Of a stretch of 64,000 bases of DNA, positions 44,102 through 52,858 are shown piece after piece (positions within the stretch are counted from its first letter, which is position 1; the number at the start of each line of letters is the position of its first letter). A program made the position numbers and the translations under genes. This DNA is from Streptosporangium carneum (GTDB lineage Bacteria > Actinomycetota > Actinomycetes > Streptosporangiales > Streptosporangiaceae): positions 124,001 to 188,000 of the forward strand of contig NZ_BSEV01000017.1 of assembly GCF_027922005.1 (NCBI RefSeq), given 5' to 3'. The notes beneath the pieces were generated by a model that saw nothing but the letters and a program-made list of their open reading frames with translations, was not told the origin of the DNA and made no database searches.

Positions 44102-44125
44102 GCCCCCTCCAACCCGCCGTCGGCA

Positions 44126-44140
44126 TTCGGAAATTCCGAA
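44126..44140. promoter_or_regulatory. LysR-type palindrome
   Basis: TTCGGAA-A-TTCCGAA, perfect 7-bp arms, 25 bp upstream of the LysR start and about 55 bp from the MFS start. Confidence 0.6.
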
Positions 44141-44196
44141 CGCCGCCTACGAGCACACCGGTGGAACCAGAACGGCCGACAGCGCAGAGTGCGGCC

Positions 44197-45567
44197 ATGA
44201 CGATCTCCCGATTCTCCGGCGACCGGACCCGGACGGCACGGCCCGCCACCCGCCAACGCGCCCTGCTGGGCATCTCACTCGGATATTTCATGGTTCTGCT
44301 GGACATGACCGTGCTGTCAGTCGCCGAACCGGACCTCGCCGCGTCACTGCACACCTCGGTCGCCGGCCTGCAGTGGGCCACCAACGCCTACACGGTGACG
44401 TTCGGCGCGCTGCTGCTGTCCGGCGGAGCGGTCGCCGACCGCCACGGCGCGCACCGGGTCTTCCGCGCCGGAGTCGCGGTGTTCGGACTGGGATCGCTGC
44501 TGTGCGCCTTCGCGCCGACCGTCGCGGCCCTGATCGGAGTGCGGGCGCTCCTCGGCGCCGCCGCGGCGGCATGCGTGCCCGCGTCGATGGCCATGATCAC
44601 CAAACTCTGTCCGGACCCCGCGGAACGCGGCCGCGCGGTGGCGGCATGGGCTGCGATCAGCGGGGCGGCGGTGGCGGCGGGCCCGATCATCGGCGGCGCC
44701 CTGATCGGCCTGGCGGGCTGGCGGGCGATCTTCCTGATCAACGTCCCGATCGCGGCGCTGGCACTGACGCTGACGGCCGGACCCGCGGTCAGCTGCCCAC
44801 GCGGCGCCCGGCGAATCGGCTGGGCCGCCCAACTGGCGCTGTGCGCGGTACTGGCGACGTCGACCGACGCGCTGATCGCCGCCGGCTCACGCTCCTGGGG
44901 CCACGCCGCGGGAGCGACGGCCGCCACAGCGCTGGCGGCGGCGGCGTTCGCACTGCTGGAGCGGCGCAGCCCGGCTCCGGTCCTGGCCGGCCTGCCACTG
45001 CGAGCCGCAGGAGTGCGGGCCGCGCTGGCGACCGGCGCGGCGGTGAACTTCACACTGACCGGCGGACTGTTCGTCCTGCCGATCCTGCTGCGCCAGGATC
45101 ACCGGCTCGGCCCGGCCGCCACCGGCCTGGCCCTCTTGCCGCTGACCCTGCCGTTCGCCCTGAACCCCCCGGTGACCGGCAGGATCATGGCCCGCTTCGG
45201 CGCCCGCCCGCCCATCCTCGCGGGAACGGCGCTGCTGGTCGCGGGCGGCGTGACACTCGGCTACGTCACCCGGTCCGCCGCCGGGTACGGCTGGCTGGCC
45301 CTCGGCCTGCTGCTGACCGGGTTCGGAGTGTCGCTGGCGCTGCCCGCCCTGGTCACGGCGGTCATCACCGCCGCCCCCCAGGGCACCGCCGGAGCCGCGG
45401 GCGGCCTGCTCAACTCCGTACGCCAGAGCGGCGCCATCCTTGGCGTCGCCGTGATGGGCGGCTGCGTCAGCCTGAACGGCACAGCCGGAGCGGCGTACGC
45501 GTTCGCGCTGTCGGCGACGGTGTGCGCCGCGGCCGGAATCTGGTTCGCACACGACAGGACACGCTGA
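44197..45567 (+). CDS. MFS drug/proton antiporter, DHA2 (14-TM) type
   Basis: A 456-residue transporter with about 14 hydrophobic helices. TM1 carries LLDMTVLSVAEPDLA (the LDxTVxNVALP motif of DHA2), and loop 2-3 has motif A GGAVADRHGAHRVF. Motif C-like glycines appear in ISGAAVAAGPIIGGALIGLAG. Probably exports a toxic or secondary metabolite. The ATG at 44197 is preferred; a GTG at 44161 is in frame. Confidence 0.9.
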   Translation: MTISRFSGDRTRTARPATRQRALLGISLGYFMVLLDMTVLSVAEPDLAASLHTSVAGLQWATNAYTVTFGALLLSGGAVADRHGAHRVFRAGVAVFGLGSLLCAFAPTVAALIGVRALLGAAAAACVPASMAMITKLCPDPAERGRAVAAWAAISGAAVAAGPIIGGALIGLAGWRAIFLINVPIAALALTLTAGPAVSCPRGARRIGWAAQLALCAVLATSTDALIAAGSRSWGHAAGATAATALAAAAFALLERRSPAPVLAGLPLRAAGVRAALATGAAVNFTLTGGLFVLPILLRQDHRLGPAATGLALLPLTLPFALNPPVTGRIMARFGARPPILAGTALLVAGGVTLGYVTRSAAGYGWLALGLLLTGFGVSLALPALVTAVITAAPQGTAGAAGGLLNSVRQSGAILGVAVMGGCVSLNGTAGAAYAFALSATVCAAAGIWFAHDRTR

Positions 45568-45583
45568 GCATCCTGAACGCCTC

Positions 45584-45599
45584 CGGGCCGCGCGGCCCG
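45584..45599. terminator. Possible terminator after the MFS gene
   Basis: Perfect 16-bp palindrome CGGGCCGCGCGGCCCG, 17 bp after the stop codon. Confidence 0.4.
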
Positions 45600-45694
45600 A
45601 AACCCCCGTCGACCACGAGGGAAAACCCCGGCACGAGGTCGGCTAGGGTGCGTTGTGAGAACGCCCACTCCCACGACCACCCGTCACCGGCACG

Positions 45695-46561
45695 GTGACC
45701 CCGCACGGAAGACCGCACGCCTTGCCCGACGAACGCGAACACGCAGCCCCCTTCCTCACCGGAGACCGCCTCAGCCTGCAGGCCGACTGCGAGAACTGCT
45801 TCGCGCTGTGCTGTGTCGCCCCGGCCTTCTCAGCCTCCACGGACTTCGCGATCAACAAGGACGCCGGGCAGGCCTGCCCCAACCTGCGGCCCGACTTCCG
45901 CTGCGGCATCCACTCCCAGCTCAGGCAGAAGGGCTTTCGAGGCTGCACCGTCTACGACTGCTTCGGCGCCGGACAGAAAGTCTCTCAAATCACCTTCGCG
46001 GGCAAAGACTGGAGAAAAGCCCCGGAGACCGCGAAACAAATGTTCAAGGTCTTCCCCGTCATGCGAGACCTCCACGAACTCCTCTGGTACCTCACCCAGG
46101 CACTGACCTTCCAGGCCGCCCGCCCGATCCACGACGAGCTCAAGCACGCACTCGCGGAAACCGAACGCCTCACCCACGACACCCCCGACGTCCTCGCCGA
46201 AGTGGACGTCGCGGCACAACGACGACAGGTCAACCCCCTCCTTCTGCACGCCAGCGAACTCGTGCGAGCCCAGCTGCCGCACAAGAAGAAAGACCGCAGA
46301 GGAGCCGACCTCATCGGAGCCAGGCTCAAGGGCGCCGACCTCAGAGGAGCCAACCTCAGAGGCGCCTACCTCATCGGAGCCGACCTGCGAGGCGCCGACC
46401 TGCGAATGGCCGACCTCATCGGAGCCGACCTCCGGGACGCCGACCTGCGAGGCGCCGACCTCACCGAGAGCATCTTCCTCATCCAGTCTCAGCTCGACGC
46501 CGCCAGAGGCGACGACAGGACCAGACTCCCCTCCCCGCTCACCCGGCCGGCACACTGGTGA
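45695..46561 (+). CDS. Pentapeptide-repeat protein with Cys-rich N-terminal domain
   Basis: A 288-residue protein. Residues 30-95 hold eight cysteines: CENCFALCC, ACPNL, RCGIH, GCTVYDCFGAG, a likely metal or Fe-S site resembling YkgJ-type clusters. A helical middle part (about 95-195) follows, then about 13 pentapeptides of the A(D/N)L(R/I)G type (KGADLRGANLRGAYLIGADL start), forming a right-handed beta-helix. Such helices can mimic DNA or bind gyrase. GTG at 45695 or TTG at 45722 may be the start. Confidence 0.85.
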   Translation: MTPHGRPHALPDEREHAAPFLTGDRLSLQADCENCFALCCVAPAFSASTDFAINKDAGQACPNLRPDFRCGIHSQLRQKGFRGCTVYDCFGAGQKVSQITFAGKDWRKAPETAKQMFKVFPVMRDLHELLWYLTQALTFQAARPIHDELKHALAETERLTHDTPDVLAEVDVAAQRRQVNPLLLHASELVRAQLPHKKKDRRGADLIGARLKGADLRGANLRGAYLIGADLRGADLRMADLIGADLRDADLRGADLTESIFLIQSQLDAARGDDRTRLPSPLTRPAHW

Positions 46562-46986
46562 CCCCCGCCTCGGCACGACCGGTCAGGCAACGACGAGCCG
46601 CACGGACAGAGCGAGGCCGTCGCAGAACCTGACCGGCCCGAGGAACAGGGAGGCGACCACTCCGCGACGCAGACGGCCGCGGAGCCAGGAAGACGCCACC
46701 GGCTCACCGCGGGTGAATCCCCTGACAGGAAGCCCTGTTTTCGGGGACGAGTCTTCAGCCCTTTGTAAATGATCTTGAAACCAGCCAGACGCCTTTACAA
46801 TGTAGATCAAAAATGGGCCTCCGAGAAGGGATCCCGACAGCGATTCGCCCCGCCCCGACACCGCCCCGGACGTCCAGCAGGACGCTCCCCACCTCTCAGG
46901 AACGGCGCCGGCGCGTTCCCGGACAGTCCTACCGGCGAATCCGCCCCTGGCCGGAGGCTTGTCCGGTCAGGAGAACTCGTTCGCGC
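46562..46986. other. Convergent intergenic region, 425 bp
   Basis: No gene supported. It holds an AT-richer pocket around 46760-46815 and a 17-mer CCTTTACAATGTAGATC at 46792-46808 that recurs at 50847-50863, also between convergent genes. Confidence 0.6.
46792..46808 (+). repeat. Dispersed 17-mer, copy 1
   Basis: CCTTTACAATGTAGATC. The core TACA-A-TGTA resembles BlaI/MecI-type operator cores. Weak similarity with copy 2 extends about 20 bp upstream (TGAAnCCnGCCA) and 12 bp downstream. Confidence 0.7.
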
Positions 46987-47553
46987 TCACTCGAGGTTCG
47001 TGTGACGTGACCGCGAAGCCTCCGCCGGCTCCGACCGGTGTGCCCGAACTCGATTCGTGATCAGGTCGACGAGAACGAAGAGAGCGATCTCGTAGGCGCT
47101 GCCCATGGGCAGCACGGTCGTCGAGGCCTGGTCATCGGCCATGGTCTGAGCCTTGACGCGGACAACGCGATCGGCGTGGCCGGCCGCCGGGTCCCGAGGC
47201 TGGGCCGTCAGGTAAAGCAGGCGGGCGCCTGCCCGCACCGCCACACCGGCCAGGGCCTCGACTGTGGAGAGGCGGCCGGGGCCGCAGGACAGGACGACGA
47301 GGTCCCCTCTCCCCACGGCCGGGCAGGTCATCTCGCCGACGTAGTGCGCGTCGAGCCCCGCGTGGAAAAGCCGCATCACCAGGCCGCGCAGGACCAGCCC
47401 CTCCCGGCCCGGTGCGTAACATGCGATCCGACGCGCCGCGAGCAACTCCTCGACGATCACGTCAAGCTCGGCCTCGGACACGCTCCCCACCGCTGCCGCG
47501 ATCTCTTCCATGGCCTGAGCGGCGTCGCGGGGAAGCCGGTTGTGAGTCGTCAT
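46987..47553 (-). CDS. SIS-domain sugar-phosphate isomerase (6-phospho-3-hexuloisomerase-like)
   Basis: A 188-residue SIS protein: APGREGLVLRGLVMRLFHAG near residue 45, VGEMTCPAVGRGDLVVLSCG near residue 75, and PMGSAYEIALFVLVDLI near residue 155, all matching PHI of the ribulose monophosphate pathway. The usual S-G-S-G-E-T loop is changed to S-C-G-P-G-R, so activity may differ. ATG at 47553 has GAGGAGG five bases upstream. An in-frame ATG at 47655 would add MSKTDKTWPRWV..., a start seen on unrelated small actinobacterial proteins. Confidence 0.75.
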   Translation of the reverse strand: MTTHNRLPRDAAQAMEEIAAAVGSVSEAELDVIVEELLAARRIACYAPGREGLVLRGLVMRLFHAGLDAHYVGEMTCPAVGRGDLVVLSCGPGRLSTVEALAGVAVRAGARLLYLTAQPRDPAAGHADRVVRVKAQTMADDQASTTVLPMGSAYEIALFVLVDLITNRVRAHRSEPAEASRSRHTNLE

Positions 47554-47829
47554 CACGACCTCCTCGATCGGCGGATCCGGCCGCGGCGGTCTGTGCCCTC
47601 GAACGCGGTGGCGGCTCCTGACCCACCGGGGCCAGGTCTTGTCGGTCTTGCTCATATGGTCGCCCTTCGGCTCCGCGACGCCCCGGGCGGGGGTCGGCGC
47701 GGCGCTCCTGGCCCTGGTCGTCACGCCGTGCCCGCCGGGACACCCGGCCCCGGCTCAGGCTACCGTCGGGCAGGACCGGACGGCGGGCGCAGTGGGGCGT
47801 CCGACGACGGCGCTCGCCCAGGAGGGCGC

Positions 47830-48474
47830 ATGACCGTGAACGCCACCGGCAGGGCGACGGGCCCGGAGACCGCCACCGGCGAGACCCAGGACGTACGGGC
47901 CACCTCCGGCGAGGCCCGGCAAACAGGCGCCGGCCTCGACACCCGCGCGGGCCGCGGCGCGATCCTGCGTGCCGCCCGGCGGGCGTTCACCCTGCGTCCC
48001 TACGCCGAGGTGACTCTGCGGGGCGTCGCCGCCGACGCGGGGGTGAGCGCCTCGCTCATCGTCAAACACTTCGGCAGCAAGGAACAGCTGTTCAACACGG
48101 TCGCCGACTTCGGCCCCGCGGCCGACGAGCTCCTCGCGGCCCCCCTCGACACGCTCGGCAGGCACATGGTGCTGACGCTGGTGCGCAGCCGTCGTGAGCA
48201 GCAGGGGGACCCGCTGCTGCGCGCCGTGTTCTCCCTGGGCAACGGCGACGAACGCTCCCTCCTGCGAGAGCGCTTCCACGAGCAGGTCACCGCGCGCCTG
48301 GCCGCGCTGCTCAGCGGAGGGGAACGCGCCCTGCGGGCCGAGCTCATCGCCGGTCAGCTCCTCGGACTGGGTGCGACCCTCAGCCTCCACCCCTCGGGCG
48401 CCGGGTCGCGGGCCACCCCCGAGCACCTGGCCGACCTCTACGCTCCCTCGATCCAGCACCTGGTCACCGGCTGA
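47830..48474 (+). CDS. TetR-family regulator
   Basis: A 214-residue TetR protein with about 40 unstructured N-terminal residues rich in Thr and Gly. HTH: AILRAARRAFTLRPYAEVTL with VSASLIVKHFGSKEQLF near residues 45-90. Start ATG at 47830 follows AGGAGGG. Divergent from the SIS-domain gene, a likely target. Confidence 0.85.
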   Translation: MTVNATGRATGPETATGETQDVRATSGEARQTGAGLDTRAGRGAILRAARRAFTLRPYAEVTLRGVAADAGVSASLIVKHFGSKEQLFNTVADFGPAADELLAAPLDTLGRHMVLTLVRSRREQQGDPLLRAVFSLGNGDERSLLRERFHEQVTARLAALLSGGERALRAELIAGQLLGLGATLSLHPSGAGSRATPEHLADLYAPSIQHLVTG

Positions 48475-48541
48475 CCCGCTGGAGCGCGCCCCGGCCGTGC
48501 GCGCCGATCCCGGACCCGGCCGCCACCGTGCCCCGCTGATA

Positions 48542-48558
48542 TCTTCAGGACGTGAAGA
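48542..48558. promoter_or_regulatory. TetR operator-like palindrome
   Basis: TCTTCA-GGACG-TGAAGA, perfect 6-bp arms, about 40 bp before the start of the second TetR gene. Confidence 0.5.
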
Positions 48559-48599
48559 GTCGGCTCGGCCGCGCCGGTGCACGTCATGAGGAGTCGCAG

Positions 48600-49406
48600 G
48601 TGGTCGTCTTCGCCGGGCAGGGCGACGCGCGCCGTTCGATGGCCCTGCTGTGGCGTACCCCGGGACCGGGAGAGGCACGCCCGGGCCCGAAGCCCGGGCT
48701 GAGCGTGGACGTGATCGTGGACGCGGCGATCGCCGTCGCCGACGCCGACGGGATGGCGGCGCTGTCCATGCGCGCGGTCGGCGAACGGCTCGGGCGCACC
48801 GGCATGGCTCTGTACACCTACGTCCCCAGCAAGAGCGAACTGGTCGACCTGATGCACGACCGGGTCCTCGGCGAGCTGCCGGTCCACTACGGGCTCGAGG
48901 AGGGCTGGCGGGCGGCCGCGACGTCGTGGGCCCGGGACGCCTGGGCGTTCTACCTGAGGCATCCGTGGGTGCTGCAGGTGTCGCAGGCGCGGCCGGTGCT
49001 GGGGCCGAACGAGTACGCCATGCTCGAGACGGTGCTGCGGATCCTGCGCGGGACCGGCCTGGAGGCCGGGGTGCTGCGACGCGTCGTCGGGACGCTGTTC
49101 CATTTCGTGCGCGGAGTGGCGCAGACGGCCGCCGAGTCACGGCAGGCCCCCGCGACGACCGGGGTCTCCGACGACGAGTGGTGGCTCGCCCGTTCGGCCC
49201 TGCTGCGCGAGGCCGTCCCCGACTTCGCCGACCGTTTCCCGACGGTGGCCTGGCTCGAGAGCGGTGCCGTCGAGGCGCCCGTGGACGAGGACGAGGCGGT
49301 GCCCTACCTGGAACGTGAGGCGAAGAAGACCTTCGAGGCCGGGCTCACCGTCCTGCTGGACGGGATCGAGGCGGCCGTGGACAGGGCCGGGCTCCCCTCC
49401 CGGTGA
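48600..49406 (+). CDS. TetR-family regulator with TetR_C_1-type domain
   Basis: A 268-residue protein. A GQGDARRSMALLWR leader precedes the HTH (GLSVDVIVDAAIAVADADGM, RTGMALYTYVPSKSELVDLM). The C-terminal domain (HPWVLQVSQARPVLGPNEYA) is of the tetracycline-repressor-like class. GTG at 48600 has AGGAG six bases upstream and is a better start than GTG 48552. Follows the previous TetR gene by 125 bp, with its own palindrome. Confidence 0.85.
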   Translation: MVVFAGQGDARRSMALLWRTPGPGEARPGPKPGLSVDVIVDAAIAVADADGMAALSMRAVGERLGRTGMALYTYVPSKSELVDLMHDRVLGELPVHYGLEEGWRAAATSWARDAWAFYLRHPWVLQVSQARPVLGPNEYAMLETVLRILRGTGLEAGVLRRVVGTLFHFVRGVAQTAAESRQAPATTGVSDDEWWLARSALLREAVPDFADRFPTVAWLESGAVEAPVDEDEAVPYLEREAKKTFEAGLTVLLDGIEAAVDRAGLPSR

Positions 49407-49458
49407 CCCGCCCCGGGGCGCGGAGCTCCCCGAACGGGCCCGCGCCGCGAGACCCGGG

Positions 49459-49956
49459 TCAGGACGACTCAGCCACGGCGCGTTCGTAGGCCGCCCGCAG
49501 GAGTTCGGACGCCAGAGGGCGGTCAGGTCTCGGGCGTGGGACGCCCAGGTGCGTCTCCCGCAGTTCGTCCATCAGGTCCTCCCAGAGCGGCGGGCCCGCC
49601 TCTTCGAGCAGTCGCGCGCGGACACCCAGCTCGGGTGTCGTCGGACGGTGCCGCAGCCCCCACGAGCCGAGCGTGGCCATGATGGGGACAGTCTGGATGC
49701 CCGCCTCGGTGAGACTGTAGGTCGCCCGTCGTCCTCGTCCGGCCTGCTCCTGCGTGAGGAGCCCTCCGGCTACGAGGGCCTTGAGGCGGCTGCTGAGGAT
49801 GTTCGACGCGATTCCCTCCTCGGAGTGGACAAGCAGATCACGGAAGTGCCGACGCCCTCCGAAGATCACGTCGCGCAGGACGATGAGGCTCCACCGGTCC
49901 CCGAGCGCCTCCACCGCCGCGTTGATCGCACACCCCGACCGCGGCCCCTCTCGCAT
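49459..49956 (-). CDS. HxlR-family transcriptional regulator
   Basis: A 165-residue HxlR protein: CAINAAVEALGDRWSLIVLR with a conserved Cys near residue 9, then FRDLLVHSEEGIASNILSSR and the wing GRRATYSLTEAG. HxlR proteins often sense electrophiles or quinones through that cysteine. Divergent from a DHFR-like gene across a large palindrome, which is the probable operator. Confidence 0.9.
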   Translation of the reverse strand: MREGPRSGCAINAAVEALGDRWSLIVLRDVIFGGRRHFRDLLVHSEEGIASNILSSRLKALVAGGLLTQEQAGRGRRATYSLTEAGIQTVPIMATLGSWGLRHRPTTPELGVRARLLEEAGPPLWEDLMDELRETHLGVPRPRPDRPLASELLRAAYERAVAESS

Positions 49957-50010
49957 GCGCGCCTCCCAGTGATTGCGTTACGCCACCGCTTAGCCTACTC
50001 TCGCTTACCC

Positions 50011-50035
50011 AAGTAGTTGCAAATCGCAATCACTT
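50011..50035. promoter_or_regulatory. HxlR operator, 25-bp palindrome
   Basis: Arms AAGTnnTTGC and GCAAnnACTT around a five-base centre, between the divergent HxlR and DHFR-like genes. All eight specified base pairs match. Confidence 0.7.
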
Positions 50036-50058
50036 GGTGCGAGCCAGGAGGTCACGTC

Positions 50059-50700
50059 ATGTCCCGGGTGAGAGTCCACAACTTCTCCGTCTCCCTCGAC
50101 GGCTTCGCCACCGGTGAAGGGCAGAGCCTCGACGCGCCGTTCGGCCACGCCGGCGGACGGCTTCACGACTGGTTCCTCCGGACGCGCACCTTCCACGACG
50201 TCCAAGGAAAGACCGGCGGCGGCACCGGAGTCGACGACGCCGTGGCCCGCACCTGGAACGAGGGCGTCGGCGCGGAGATCATGGGACGCAACAAGTTCGG
50301 CCCCCACCGCGGCCCCTGGGAGGACCACGACTGGACCGGGTGGTGGGGGCCCAATCCGCCGTTCCACACGCCGGTGTTCGTCTTGACCCACCACCCCCGC
50401 CCCTCCGTGGAAATGGAGGGGGGCACCACGTTCCACTTCGTCGACGCCACGCCCCAGGAGGCGCTCCGCCAGGCACGCGAGGCGGCGGGCGACCTGGACG
50501 TGAGAATCGGCGGCGGGCCGGGCACCGTCCGCGACTTCCTGGCCGCCGATCTCGTCGACCACCTGCACGTCGCCGTCGTCCCGATCCTCCTTGGCCGCGG
50601 CGAACCGCTGTGGGACGGCCTCGAGGGGCTCGAGAAGCGCTTCCGGATCGAGTCCGTGACGACCCCCGGCGGCGTCACGCACATGACCTTCACGCGGTAG
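50059..50700 (+). CDS. Dihydrofolate reductase-family protein
   Basis: A 213-residue RibD-C/DHFR-like protein: VHNFSVSLDGFATGEGQSL, IMGRNKFGPHRGPW, VFVLTHHPRP, IGGGPGTVRDFLAADLVDHL and VVPILLGRGEPLWDG. Probably an NADPH-dependent reductase of unknown substrate. ATG at 50059 has AGGAGG seven bases upstream. Likely controlled by the divergent HxlR regulator. Confidence 0.88.
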   Translation: MSRVRVHNFSVSLDGFATGEGQSLDAPFGHAGGRLHDWFLRTRTFHDVQGKTGGGTGVDDAVARTWNEGVGAEIMGRNKFGPHRGPWEDHDWTGWWGPNPPFHTPVFVLTHHPRPSVEMEGGTTFHFVDATPQEALRQAREAAGDLDVRIGGGPGTVRDFLAADLVDHLHVAVVPILLGRGEPLWDGLEGLEKRFRIESVTTPGGVTHMTFTR

Positions 50701-50842
50701 CACCCGGCAGGCCGAGCCTGCCGGGGACAGACCATGCCGTCACGGCGCGCCCCGCTCCCCCACGCCCCGCCGCCGGCCCGACCGTCTCCGCCGTCCTGCC
50801 GCCGATTCACACGTCGATCCCGGCCCGGAGGTGAACCGGCCA

Positions 50843-50873
50843 CCCTCCTTTACAATGTAGATCTCAAGGAGGG
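50843..50873. terminator. Hairpin between convergent genes, containing the second 17-mer
   Basis: Perfect arms CCCTCCTT and AAGGAGGG around 15 bases. The loop region carries TACAATGTAGATC, part of the 17-mer (50847-50863) shared with 46792-46808. Confidence 0.55.
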
Positions 50874-50934
50874 CCGTCGCCCTGAGCCGACCCCCCGGGT
50901 CCGCGTGGAGAGCGGCGGCGGCCACGAGCGAGAG

Positions 50935-52572
50935 TCAGTCGCCGTCGGGGGCCCTCGTCTCCAGCAGCCTGCCCTCGGAGAGCGTCAACCAGCGATCCAC
51001 CCCGATCTCCGCGAGGAACCGCTCGTCGTGGCTGACCACCACGAACGCCCCCTCGTAGGCGCCGAGCGCGGCCTCCAGCTGGCCGACGCTGACCAGGTCG
51101 AGGTTGTTGGTCGGCTCGTCCAGCAGCAGCAGCTGGGGCGCCGGTTCGGCGCACAGGACGCAGGCCAGGGTGGCGCGCAGCCGTTCGCCGCCGGACAGCA
51201 CACCGACCGGCAGGTGAACACGGGCGCCCCGGAACAGGAAGCGGGCGAGCAGATTCATCCGCTGCGCCTCCGGCATCCCGGGCGCGAACGCCGCCAGGTT
51301 CTCCGCCACGGTGCGATCGAGGTCCAGCAGGTCCAACCGTTGGGACAGGTAGGCGATCCGGCCGTCGGCCCGCCTGACCTGGCCGCCTTCCGGCTCCAAC
51401 TCACCGTTGACCACGCGCAGCAGGGTGGACTTGCCGACGCCGTTGGGGCCGGTCAGCGCGATCCGCTCAGGTCCCCGGATCGCCAGGTCGACGCCCTCCC
51501 CGGCGAAGAGGGCCCGCTCGCCGTGGCGGATCTGCATCCGTTCGCCGAGGAAGACCATGCGCCCGGCCGGGACGTTGGTCCCGGGCAGTTCCAGCACGAT
51601 CTTCTGGTCGTCGCGCAGGGCGCGGCCCGCCTCGTCGAGCCTGGCCTTGGCATCGCTGACCCGCGCGGCGTGCGTCTCGTTCGACTTCCCCGCCGCCTCC
51701 TGGGCGCCCCGCTTCATCGTCCCGGCGAAGATCTTCGGCAGACCGGCGTTCTTGAGGTTGCGGGCGGCGTTGCTCGCCCGGCGTTCGGCTCTCTCGCGGG
51801 CCTGCTGCATCTCCCGCTTCTCCCGTTTGACCTCCTGCTCGGCGTTGCGGATGTTCTTCTCGGCGACCTCCCGCGCGGCGCGCACGGCCTCCTCGTACTG
51901 GGTGAAGTTCCCGCCGTAGGACCGGACCTCGCCCCGGTCGAGCTCGGCGATGCGGTCCATCCGGTCGAGCAGGGCCCGGTCGTGGCTGACCAGCAGCAGG
52001 CAGCCGTTCCAGTTCTCGAGCACGCCGTAGAGCTTGCGGCGCGCGTCGAGGTCGAGGTTGTTGGTCGGCTCGTCGAGCAGCAGGACGTCGGGCTGCTTCA
52101 GCAACTGTGCCGCCAGGCCGAGGGAGACGACCTGGCCGCCGCTGAGCGCGTGCAGGCGCCGGGTGAGGGGAACGTCTCCGAGGCCGAGCCGGTCCAGCTG
52201 GGCACGGGTGCGCTCCTCGATGTCCCAGTCGTTGCCGATCGTGGCGAAGTGCTCCTCGCTCGCGTCGCCGGACTCGATGGCGTCCAGCGCCCTGATCACC
52301 GGAGCGATCCCCAGGACCTCCGCCACGGTCAGGTCGCCGACGAGGGGCAGGCTCTGCGGGAGGTAGCCGAGCACGCCCTCGACGGACACGGTTCCGCGGC
52401 TGGGCCGCTGCTCCCCGGCGATCAGCTTGAGCAGGGTGCTCTTGCCCGCGCCGTTCGGTGCGACGAGGCCCGTACGGCCGCCGCCCACGGTGAAGGACAG
52501 GTCCTGGAAGACCGGGGTGTCGTCGGGCCAGGAGAAGGAAAGGTTGGAGCAGATGACGAAAGCATCGGACAT
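50935..52572 (-). CDS. ABC-F family ATPase (antibiotic resistance/ribosome protection type)
   Basis: A 545-residue protein with two ABC domains and no membrane segment. First: Walker A PNGAGKSTLL, signature ALSGGQVVSLG, Walker B LLLDEPTNNLDLD. Second: PNGVGKSTLL, LSGGERLRATL, LLLDEPTNNLDLV. The linker between them is a charged coiled coil (EVKREKREMQQARERAERRA near residues 245-265), the ribosome P-site tRNA interaction motif of ABC-F proteins. It probably releases antibiotics from the ribosome or acts as a translation factor. ATG at 52572; a 286-bp leader with a hairpin lies upstream. Confidence 0.9.
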   Translation of the reverse strand: MSDAFVICSNLSFSWPDDTPVFQDLSFTVGGGRTGLVAPNGAGKSTLLKLIAGEQRPSRGTVSVEGVLGYLPQSLPLVGDLTVAEVLGIAPVIRALDAIESGDASEEHFATIGNDWDIEERTRAQLDRLGLGDVPLTRRLHALSGGQVVSLGLAAQLLKQPDVLLLDEPTNNLDLDARRKLYGVLENWNGCLLLVSHDRALLDRMDRIAELDRGEVRSYGGNFTQYEEAVRAAREVAEKNIRNAEQEVKREKREMQQARERAERRASNAARNLKNAGLPKIFAGTMKRGAQEAAGKSNETHAARVSDAKARLDEAGRALRDDQKIVLELPGTNVPAGRMVFLGERMQIRHGERALFAGEGVDLAIRGPERIALTGPNGVGKSTLLRVVNGELEPEGGQVRRADGRIAYLSQRLDLLDLDRTVAENLAAFAPGMPEAQRMNLLARFLFRGARVHLPVGVLSGGERLRATLACVLCAEPAPQLLLLDEPTNNLDLVSVGQLEAALGAYEGAFVVVSHDERFLAEIGVDRWLTLSEGRLLETRAPDGD

Positions 52573-52694
52573 GCGGGAAAACCCTCGGGTGTGACGCGGG
52601 CAGGCCGGAGAGGCGCCCGGCGGGGACATGGACTCATGGGACGACGGCATGGCCACGGCGGCGCTCCCGCGCCCGTGCCGATGGCCGATCACTT

Positions 52695-52709
52695 CCGGGT
52701 ATCACCCGG
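52695..52709 (-). promoter_or_regulatory. Leader hairpin upstream of ABC-F gene
   Basis: CCGGGT-ATC-ACCCGG, perfect 6-bp stem, 120 bp before the ABC-F start. ABC-F resistance genes are often controlled by leader attenuation; here that is only a possibility. Confidence 0.35.
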
Positions 52710-52858
52710 AGATGTCGTCGTCACCTGCCATGTCTGGTCTCCCTGTCCTCGGTCACTCGTGGCCGGTCATGTTAGCAGGAATCCACTGAAGTTGCGAAAG
52801 CGGATCTGAAGCGGTGCCGCGGCATCCGCGCGGGCCGGCTCGCCGGCCGACGGCGAGC

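Noticed and set aside
50734-52809. 691-residue plus-strand open frame
   Set aside because: Antisense to the ABC-F gene with two intact ABC cassettes.
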